11,698 nt of DNA. Origin: Bog-159 sp050011755. GTDB taxonomy: Bacteria; Acidobacteriota; Terriglobia; Bryobacterales; Bryobacteraceae. A program made the position numbers and the translations under genes. Every line of letters begins with the position of its first letter. The first letter of the stretch is position 1. Shown piece by piece: positions 1-5,200 of the stretch. The notes beneath the pieces are model-generated. The model ran no database searches and was not told where the DNA came from. It worked only from the letters and a program-made list of their open reading frames with translations. The stretch is taken from contig JBEKIM010000210.1 in the NCBI GenBank assembly GCA_050011755.1, positions 1-11,698 on the forward strand, read 5' to 3'.

Positions 1-680
1 CCCCCGAAGGCAAAGCCGCCTCCAGCCGCAACGGCCTCACCCACGGCCTCTCCGGAGACAAACACTTCATCCTCGCAGGTGAGGATCCCGAAGCCTTCCT
101 CCGCCTCCTCCGGGATCTCCACGGCCACCTCCGCCCCGTCGGCGACAGCGAAGAAATGGTCGTCCAACGCATCGCCGCCGCCCAATGGCGTCTCGACCGC
201 GCCTTTGCCCTCGAAACCGGCATCTACCGCGAAGAATCTACCATTCTGAACCGCATCGACCGGAACAAGCGGGTGGCTCACGAATTGTGCGTAAGCAAGG
301 GCCAGAAAGAGTCGTTCCCGGCCGACCCGCACGAACCGGACGACCTCCTCGCCCGCGCCTTCATGGCAGATGGCAAAGGCCCCGACAACCTCACCCGCCT
401 CGCCCGCTACGAAACCGCCATCGAGCGTTCCATCGAACGCGGCATGAAGCACCTCAAAGCCCTCCAGGCCGCCCGCAACGCGCAGTGTCCCGCCGTCCCT
501 GAGCCCCCGCTCGCCCCCGAACCCCCCGCCCCCGAACCGCCAAATCCGCCCTCAACGCCATGGAATTCAATGAATTACGAAGTAAACCCAGAAGACCCCA
601 CCATGGCCCAACCTTCCCCCACTCCGCCCCCCTCCGTCCCCCGCCAGGCGCCCCCAAAGACAAACAATAATGAATATTGA
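1..680 (+). CDS. Orphan 'TPEGKA-SSRNG-THGL' protein with proline-rich tail (5' truncated)
   Basis: The reading frame is open from the left edge (first full codon at position 3) to the TGA at 678-680, giving 225 visible residues. The visible protein starts PEGKAASSRNGLTHGL. That matches the second half of a recurrent N-terminal signature I recall from Acidobacteriota and Planctomycetes hypothetical proteins (NAQxSTGPxTPEGKAxSSxNAxxHGL), so only about 20 residues are probably missing. The ATG at 156 is therefore internal. A helical, charged middle follows (roughly visible residues 25-165), including EEMVVQRIAAAQWRLDRA and ARYETAIERSIERGMKHL. The tail, from about residue 170, is low-complexity, with PEPP/APEPP repeats and an NSMNYEVNPEDP block. 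I see no signal peptide, membrane segment or catalytic motif, and no function is assigned to the family to my knowledge. The coding strand is strikingly C-rich compared with the other genes here. The family match is from memory; the frame is clear. Confidence 0.75.
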   Translation, partial: PEGKAASSRNGLTHGLSGDKHFILAGEDPEAFLRLLRDLHGHLRPVGDSEEMVVQRIAAAQWRLDRAFALETGIYREESTILNRIDRNKRVAHELCVSKGQKESFPADPHEPDDLLARAFMADGKGPDNLTRLARYETAIERSIERGMKHLKALQAARNAQCPAVPEPPLAPEPPAPEPPNPPSTPWNSMNYEVNPEDPTMAQPSPTPPPSVPRQAPPKTNNNEY

Positions 681-804
681 TGAATAATGTCGGCTTTTCG
701 GCTTTGTGGGGCGGGCAATCATGCCCGCAGCCGCCTTTCAGGCGGCCAGAGCGGGACTTAAAAGTCCCGCCGGCACGCTGAAGCGTGCGCCACGGGCAGC
801 GATG
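681..804. other. Intergenic region between convergent genes
   Basis: This 124-bp gap separates the convergent 3' ends of the orphan protein and the DUF983 gene. The first 30 bp hold a short direct repeat (cggctttt / cggcttt) and nothing else recognisable. The rest is almost entirely filled by the four hairpins described separately. No coding potential is credible, because the short open frame across it crosses the hairpins and continues antisense into DUF983. Confidence 0.6.
711..788. repeat. Cluster of four consecutive perfect hairpins
   Basis: Four adjacent inverted repeats fill 78 bp. Hairpin 1 (711-728) has stem GCGGGCA/TGCCCGC and loop ATCA. Hairpin 2 (730-746) has stem GCCGCCT/AGGCGGC and loop TTC. 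Hairpin 3 (751-770) has stem GCGGGACT/AGTCCCGC and loop TAAA. Hairpin 4 (773-788) has stem GCACGC/GCGTGC and loop TGAA. All stems are perfect, and their sequences differ from one another. Hairpins 2 and 4 share a TTCA/TGAA-type apex. From memory, units such as cacgctgaagcgtgcgcc are dispersed in Solibacter-like genomes, which would make this a REP-like structured repeat. Because it lies between convergent genes, it could also act as a bidirectional transcript end or mRNA 3'-end protector. No T-run follows any stem, so a classical intrinsic terminator is not supported. Confidence 0.8.
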
Positions 805-1170
805 CTAGCGTGGGTCGAAGTTCTGATCCAGATACATCCATACGACCCGCGCGAATCGCGCCACCAGCGGCACAAACGGCAGATACGCCAAAAATGCGGC
901 CGCAATCGCCCAATCGAACGGCCAGCCGCTGAGCTTCCATATCAGAACGACCAGCAGCAGCACCGGCGGGATCGAGACCAAGTAGCTCACATACATCGCG
1001 CCTAAAAAGTAGCCCTGCTCGCGCTCGAACCGCAGCCCGCACTCGGGGCAATTGTCCGCCATCGCCAACGGGCCGCGATACACCGGAAGGCGGAAAATCC
1101 GTCCTTTCCTGCATCGGGGGCAGAGTTGGCGCCGGATGCCTGCCGCCGCCGAAACCGTCTGCGCCCGCAT
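805..1170 (-). CDS. DUF983 family zinc-ribbon membrane protein
   Basis: This 121-residue protein has an N-terminal four-cysteine knuckle pair, CPRC (Cys17/Cys20) and CPEC (Cys41/Cys44). The family-typical FEREQGYFLGAMY stretch follows, then two hydrophobic segments (about residues 56-79 and 87-108) predicted to span the inner membrane. Length and order fit DUF983, a family of small, probably metal-binding membrane proteins with no firmly established biochemical role. I chose the ATG at 1170 because an AGAAGG Shine-Dalgarno sequence (1176-1181) sits 5 nt upstream. A GTG two codons earlier (1176) is the alternative, and it would be used if the transcript is leaderless. The gene is divergent from GH31, with only 26 bp between start codons, and convergent with the orphan gene across the hairpin cluster. 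The family call is confident; the role is unknown. Confidence 0.88.
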   Translation of the reverse strand: MRAQTVSAAAGIRRQLCPRCRKGRIFRLPVYRGPLAMADNCPECGLRFEREQGYFLGAMYVSYLVSIPPVLLLVVLIWKLSGWPFDWAIAAAFLAYLPFVPLVARFARVVWMYLDQNFDPR

Positions 1171-1175
1171 TGCCA

Positions 1176-1181
1176 CCTTCT
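1176..1181 (-). promoter_or_regulatory. Shine-Dalgarno sequence that favours the ATG at 1170 for DUF983
   Basis: On the minus strand AGAAGG lies 5 nt before the ATG at 1170 and overlaps the first base of the alternative GTG at 1176. That supports the shorter start. A transcript starting about 6-7 nt downstream of the TAGTAT box would begin at or within this element, so the two readings compete. Confidence 0.5.
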
Positions 1182-1190
1182 GATACTATC
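1181..1190. promoter_or_regulatory. Symmetrical bidirectional -10 element between DUF983 and GH31
   Basis: The 9-bp core at 1182-1190 (GATACTATC) is a perfect inverted repeat around its central C/G pair, so both strands carry a TAnTAT -10-like box. The plus strand reads TG-A-TACTAT, an extended -10 with the hexamer at 1184-1189, followed by exactly 7 nt and the GH31 ATG at 1197. The minus strand reads TAGTAT (1188 to 1183), followed by 6 nt and a GTG at 1176. No convincing -35 is visible on either side. Symmetrical -10 elements are known to drive divergent transcription in bacteria. The geometry places the GH31 transcription start at or next to its ATG. Confidence 0.55.
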
Positions 1191-1196
1191 CGGTTT

Positions 1197-3527
1197 ATGC
1201 CGAAACCGCTGCTTCTCCCGCTGGCGCTCGCTGCGCTGGCTGCCGGCCTACCCGCACAGTGGATCCCGTTGAATCCTGTCAAGGGTGTTCAACAAGAGTC
1301 GAATGGCGTGCTGTTGACCATGCAGTCCGGCGCGATGCGCGTCGAAGTGGCGAACGATTCCATCATTCACGTAGTCTATTCGCCCACCTCCTCGTTCCCG
1401 AAGCAGGCCGAATATGTGGTTACGAAAACCGCTTGGCCCACGCCGCGGTGGAAGATGGAATCGACTGGCGCTGAGATTGTCCTGACCACTCCGCGATTGA
1501 AGGTGACCGTCAGCCGCACGGACGGTCTGATCGCCTACAGCGACCTGGCCGGCAAGAAGCTTGTAGCCGAAGGCCCCAAAACCATGACTCCCGCGACCGT
1601 CAACGGCGAAAATACCTACCACGCGGAAGACAACATCTCCATATACGGCTCGGAGGAGGGTCTCTACGGTCTGGGCCAGCACCAGGCCGGCGTGTGGAAC
1701 TATCGCGGCGACTCGGTGGACGTATCGCAGGACAACACCAGCATCGCAGTGCCGCTGCTGGTCTCCACCAACGGCTACGGGCTGTTCTGGAATAACGCCT
1801 CGCGCATGCGCTTCAATAACCGCTTCGTGCATTCGTTGTACATCAGCGCGGAAGTGGCCGATACCATCGACTACTACTTTCTCTACGGCCCGGACTTCGA
1901 CAAAATCGTTGCCGGTTACCGCGAGCTTACCGGCGCCGCTCCCATGTTCGGTAAGTGGGCTTACGGCTTCTGGCAATGCAAGAACAAGTATCAGTCGCAA
2001 CAGGAGCTGCTGGACGTGGCGCACAAGTACCGCGAGTTGCACATCCCCGTGGATAACATCGTGCAGGACTGGTTCTGGTGGACTACCAAGGGCGAGTTCG
2101 TCTTCAACAAGAATTACCCCGATGCCAAGGGCATGATCGACGATCTGCACCAGAACGATTTCCATCTCATGATCTCCGTGTGGCCGTATTTCGATCCCGG
2201 CACCTCGACCTATGCGGACATGGACAAACGCGGCTTTTTCATCGACCGCACGAAGACCCGCGCGTACCATCCAGCCGGTATGGCTGTCTACGACGCCACC
2301 AACCCGGATGCCCGCGCGTACTATTGGAACCTGATGGATAAGGCGCTGTTCCGGATCGGCGCGGACGCATGGTGGCTCGATACCACCGAGCCGGAAACCG
2401 AGGGCCGCGAAGAAAACCTGATGCTAAACAATAAGCTGGCCATCGGCAGCGGCGCGCGGTATGCCAACATCTTTCCCCTGATGACCACTACCGCGGTCTA
2501 CGACGGGCAGCGCAAAGCCAGCGATCGCAAGCGCGTATATATCCTGTCGCGCTCGGCCTTCGCGGGCGCCCAGCGCAATGCGGTGACGGCTTGGTCGGGC
2601 GATATTCTCTCCGACTTCGAAACCTACAAGCGCCAGATACCCGCCGGCTTGAATTTCTCTCTATCCGGCATCCCCTACTGGACCACGGACATCGGCGGCT
2701 TTTTCATCGGCAACCCGAACGATCCGGCGTACCGCGAGCTCTTCGTGCGCTGGTTTCAGTACGGCACGTTCTGCCCCATCTTTCGCGTGCACGGAACCCG
2801 CACCACCAATCAGAACGAGTTATGGTCCTACGGACCGGACGCCCAGGCGATCCTGACCCGGTTCGACCGCCTGCGCTATGAGCTGATGCCTTACATCTAC
2901 TCCGTGGCCTGGATGACTACCCATGAGAGTTACACACCCATGCGTCCGCTGGTCATGGATTTCCGTTCCGATGTGCGGGCCCAAAACATCGGCGATCAGT
3001 TCCTTTATGGGCCGGCGATCCTGGTGAATCCAGTCACGGAGCCGGGCGCGGCCACCCGCCACCTATACCTGCCGAAAGCCAAATGGTACGACTTCTGGAC
3101 CGGACTCGCCACCGACGGCGGCAAATCGGTCGACGCGCCGGCCCCCATCGACCGCCTGCCCTTATACGTTCGCGCGGGCTCGATCGTGCCTATGGGGCCG
3201 GACGTCGAGTATGCCGCCCAGAAGCCCGCGGACCCCATCGAACTACGCGTTTATACGGGCGCGGACGGCAGCTTTACGGTCTACGAAGACGAGAACGACA
3301 ATTACGATTATGAGAAAGGCGTGTATGCCACTATCCCCATCCATTGGGACGACGCGGCCCGCAGCCTGACCATCGGCGAGCGCAAAGGCCGGTTCCCGGG
3401 GATGCTGGAATCCCGCACCTTTAACGTCGTTTTCGTAAGCGAAGGTCACGCCGTGGGAATCGGCCAGACTGCCCAGCCGGATCGGGTGGTGCACTATTCC
3501 GGCGCGCCGCTGGTTATCGCTCCGTAG
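1197..3527 (+). CDS. Secreted GH31 glycoside hydrolase, alpha-xylosidase-like
   Basis: This 776-residue retaining glycosidase probably cleaves terminal alpha-xylosyl or alpha-glucosyl residues from oligosaccharides in the periplasm or outside the cell. Residues 1-20 are a Sec signal peptide (MPKPLLLPLALAALAAGLPA). A beta-sandwich N-domain covers about 30-230. The catalytic barrel spans about 245-590, with the substrate-site motif IVQDWFWW (Asp291), the nucleophile motif AWWLDTTEPE (Asp395), the acid/base motif in SRSAFAGAQR...WSGD (Asp469) and RVHGTR (His532). A DUF5110-type beta domain (about 670-750) ends the protein. The WWLD-TEP and RSAFAG-QR motifs resemble xyloglucan alpha-xylosidases such as Cellvibrio CjXyl31A, but other GH31 activities share them. 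I chose ATG 1197 because it begins the signal peptide; the TTG at 1170 would add nine residues ahead of it. No Shine-Dalgarno is visible, and a TACTAT box lies 7 nt upstream. The 3' end overlaps the M28 gene by 14 bp. No transporter or other glycan gene is adjacent. Family certain, substrate tentative. Confidence 0.93.
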   Translation: MPKPLLLPLALAALAAGLPAQWIPLNPVKGVQQESNGVLLTMQSGAMRVEVANDSIIHVVYSPTSSFPKQAEYVVTKTAWPTPRWKMESTGAEIVLTTPRLKVTVSRTDGLIAYSDLAGKKLVAEGPKTMTPATVNGENTYHAEDNISIYGSEEGLYGLGQHQAGVWNYRGDSVDVSQDNTSIAVPLLVSTNGYGLFWNNASRMRFNNRFVHSLYISAEVADTIDYYFLYGPDFDKIVAGYRELTGAAPMFGKWAYGFWQCKNKYQSQQELLDVAHKYRELHIPVDNIVQDWFWWTTKGEFVFNKNYPDAKGMIDDLHQNDFHLMISVWPYFDPGTSTYADMDKRGFFIDRTKTRAYHPAGMAVYDATNPDARAYYWNLMDKALFRIGADAWWLDTTEPETEGREENLMLNNKLAIGSGARYANIFPLMTTTAVYDGQRKASDRKRVYILSRSAFAGAQRNAVTAWSGDILSDFETYKRQIPAGLNFSLSGIPYWTTDIGGFFIGNPNDPAYRELFVRWFQYGTFCPIFRVHGTRTTNQNELWSYGPDAQAILTRFDRLRYELMPYIYSVAWMTTHESYTPMRPLVMDFRSDVRAQNIGDQFLYGPAILVNPVTEPGAATRHLYLPKAKWYDFWTGLATDGGKSVDAPAPIDRLPLYVRAGSIVPMGPDVEYAAQKPADPIELRVYTGADGSFTVYEDENDNYDYEKGVYATIPIHWDDAARSLTIGERKGRFPGMLESRTFNVVFVSEGHAVGIGQTAQPDRVVHYSGAPLVIAP

Positions 3528-5166
3528 TGGCCGCCTTGGGCAGTTCCTTGCGCGGCAGCATCTCGGGACTGTTGGCCGCCTGGTAAACGACCGCCGCGAT
3601 CACCGCCGAGGCTTCCATCAAATCGGACGGGACCGCGTGATCGTAAGTGTCCATATTGGAGTGGTGCGTGACGCTGCCGTAATCGAGCGGATCCTGAATG
3701 AACTGGAATCCGGGCAGGCCCACCGCATCGAACGAGAGGTGGTCCGTGCCGCCGGTGTCCTTGATGGTGATGGTGGTCGCGCCCTCGTCGCGGAACGGCG
3801 ACAGCCATGCTTCAAACAGCGGGCGCATCGCGTCGTTTCCCTGCAAATACACGCCGCGAATTTTGCCGCTGCCGTTATCCAGGTTGAAATAGCCGGACAG
3901 CTTGGCGTGCTCGGGCAGGATCTTCATGGTTTTGGAATCGCCGAAATGCTGCTTCACGTAGGCCGCGGAGCCATACAGCCCTTCCTCTTCGCCGCTCCAC
4001 AACCCGATGCGCACGGTGCGATCCATAGTGAGGTTCAGCGCCTTCAGAATCCGCATCACTTCGATCATCACCGCGCTGCCCGCGCCATTATCCGTCGCGC
4101 CCGTAGCGGCATGCCAGGAGTCGAAGTGCGCCCCGATCATCACCACCTCGTCCTTCTTGTTCCCGCCCGGGATTTCCGCAACGATGTTGGCGGAGTTGAG
4201 ATCCGTATCCGATGCCTTCACCTTCAACAACGCCCGCACCTGCACCGCCGTTTTCTTCTCCATCACGCGCGCCATGCGGTTGTATTGTTCGGCCGTAATC
4301 ACGAAAGTAGTAGGCGCCAGCGGATCGGCGCTCTTGTGCGATCCGGCCTGTTCGGCGTTGGTCAGGCCGTCGTGCGAGCGGTCGTCGCGCATCAGGAGTC
4401 CCAGCACGCCCTCGTCCAGAAAAAAGCGGTTGCGCTCGGTCGCCAACTTGATGGCCACATCGAACAACTCGTCGAATACCGACTCGGGCAGGCTCGCGAA
4501 CAGCTTGCGGAGTTCGTCCGGATCGTCGGGCCACGTCAGGTCGGCCAGCTTCCCGAAATATTTCGCGGCGTGCTCCGGCGCCTTGGCCATGTCCGCCAGT
4601 TCGGCGTCGGTGTAGCGCCGGAATTCCGGCTTGCTTTGCTCAGCCGGAATCTTGGGATCGCGCAACATCACGAACTTGCCGCGCAGCTTGCCGCTCCACT
4701 CCTTCTTGTACGCTTCGAACTCGGCGCGCGCCTTTTTGGGATCGCGAGTGCGGGCCATCGGCGCCAGAATGGTTTCCCCGGTGACGGGCCCGTTGGTGCC
4801 CGCGCTCCAGGCCAGCGGCGTCGAGATCAAGACCGAGTAGCGCGGTTCGACCATTTCGAGAGACCACTCCTGGGCCGTCCAGGCGCGTCCAAAAGGTCCC
4901 CATGTTTCCAGATGAACGTTGCTGAGGCCGATCTCGCGCAGCCGGCCGGCAGCCCAGTCCGCGGCCTGAAAGAATTCCGGCGAAGCGGTCAGCCGCGGTC
5001 CATAGACATCGCTCAGCCAGGAGAGATGATCCATGACTTTGGAATGATCGTAGGCCTCGGTCTTGATGCGCGAAACCAGGCCCAGGTCTAACTTCGATTG
5101 GCCCCAGACTGCCGGCGCCAGAATCATCAGGAGCAGAAATGGTTTACGAAATCGGGAAGTCAGCAT
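3514..5166 (-). CDS. Secreted M28 family zinc metallopeptidase with PA-like insert
   Basis: This 550-residue peptidase or carboxypeptidase-like enzyme probably acts in the periplasm or outside the cell. Residues 1-22 form a signal peptide ending AVWGQ. An N-terminal segment (25-120) leads into a protease-associated (PA)-like region (about 125-290, including LRGKFVMLRDP and FFLDEGVLGLLMRDD). The M28 catalytic domain lies at about 325-530. The co-catalytic zinc set looks complete: His347 in GAHFDS, bridging Asp359 in GATDNGAG, general base Glu393 and zinc ligand Glu394 in SGEEEGLYGS, Asp430 in FNLDNGSG, and His502 in THHSNMDT. Assignments are by alignment to the aminopeptidase pattern from memory. 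The gene follows VWFA1 by 19 bp and lacks a Shine-Dalgarno sequence. A TACATT box lies 7 nt before the ATG, so it may be leaderless from its own promoter or translated within an operon. Substrate specificity (aminopeptidase versus carboxypeptidase) cannot be read from sequence. Confidence 0.93.
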   Translation of the reverse strand: MLTSRFRKPFLLLMILAPAVWGQSKLDLGLVSRIKTEAYDHSKVMDHLSWLSDVYGPRLTASPEFFQAADWAAGRLREIGLSNVHLETWGPFGRAWTAQEWSLEMVEPRYSVLISTPLAWSAGTNGPVTGETILAPMARTRDPKKARAEFEAYKKEWSGKLRGKFVMLRDPKIPAEQSKPEFRRYTDAELADMAKAPEHAAKYFGKLADLTWPDDPDELRKLFASLPESVFDELFDVAIKLATERNRFFLDEGVLGLLMRDDRSHDGLTNAEQAGSHKSADPLAPTTFVITAEQYNRMARVMEKKTAVQVRALLKVKASDTDLNSANIVAEIPGGNKKDEVVMIGAHFDSWHAATGATDNGAGSAVMIEVMRILKALNLTMDRTVRIGLWSGEEEGLYGSAAYVKQHFGDSKTMKILPEHAKLSGYFNLDNGSGKIRGVYLQGNDAMRPLFEAWLSPFRDEGATTITIKDTGGTDHLSFDAVGLPGFQFIQDPLDYGSVTHHSNMDTYDHAVPSDLMEASAVIAAVVYQAANSPEMLPRKELPKAATTER

Positions 5167-5173
5167 AATTGCT

Positions 5174-5179
5174 AATGTA
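5174..5179 (-). promoter_or_regulatory. Putative -10 box (TACATT) for a leaderless M28 transcript
   Basis: On the minus strand TACATT is followed by exactly 7 nt (AGCAATT) and the M28 ATG at 5166, the same spacing as the TACTAT box before GH31. There is no Shine-Dalgarno in between and no obvious -35. The box sits just past the VWFA1 stop, so it would give M28 an independent internal promoter within the gene cluster. Confidence 0.45.
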
Positions 5180-5200
5180 GCAGCATCAATTGGCTGCTAC
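5177..5200. repeat. 8-bp perfect inverted repeat between VWFA1 and M28
   Basis: GTAGCAGC (5177-5184) and GCTGCTAC (5193-5200) are perfect reverse complements separated by 8 nt. One arm lies in the last codons of VWFA1, the spacer contains its TGA stop, and the other arm overlaps the first half of the M28 -10 box. It could be an operator over the promoter or an RNA hairpin at the VWFA1 3' end. With no T-run on the minus strand, it does not look like an intrinsic terminator. Confidence 0.55.

Noticed and set aside
500..660. Proline-codon repeats as a tandem DNA repeat element
   Set aside because: The repetition follows the PEPP/APEPP protein pattern and codon bias of the reading frame, with no exact long DNA unit.
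711..788. Hairpin cluster as intrinsic terminators or a CRISPR array
   Set aside because: No T-runs follow the stems on either strand, and the units differ in sequence without spacer-repeat periodicity.
1170..1196. GH31 start at TTG 1170
   Set aside because: The extra nine residues precede a good signal peptide, and this start would overlap the DUF983 start codon. ATG 1197 has promoter-like sequence at the right distance.
758..1282. Minus-strand frame overlapping DUF983 and the GH31 start
   Set aside because: It conflicts with the DUF983 frame, which has the cysteine motifs and membrane segments, and its product is low-complexity Ala/Gly/Arg.
1248..2270. Minus-strand open frame (340 codons) inside GH31
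   Set aside because: It runs antisense to conserved GH31 sequence, has no recognisable motif, and its composition is typical of a shadow frame.
3637..5091. Long plus-strand open frame (484 codons) opposite the M28 gene
   Set aside because: The M28 frame has intact catalytic motifs and a signal peptide. The antisense product is rich in His, Arg and Val with no recognisable domain, as expected from GC-rich third positions.
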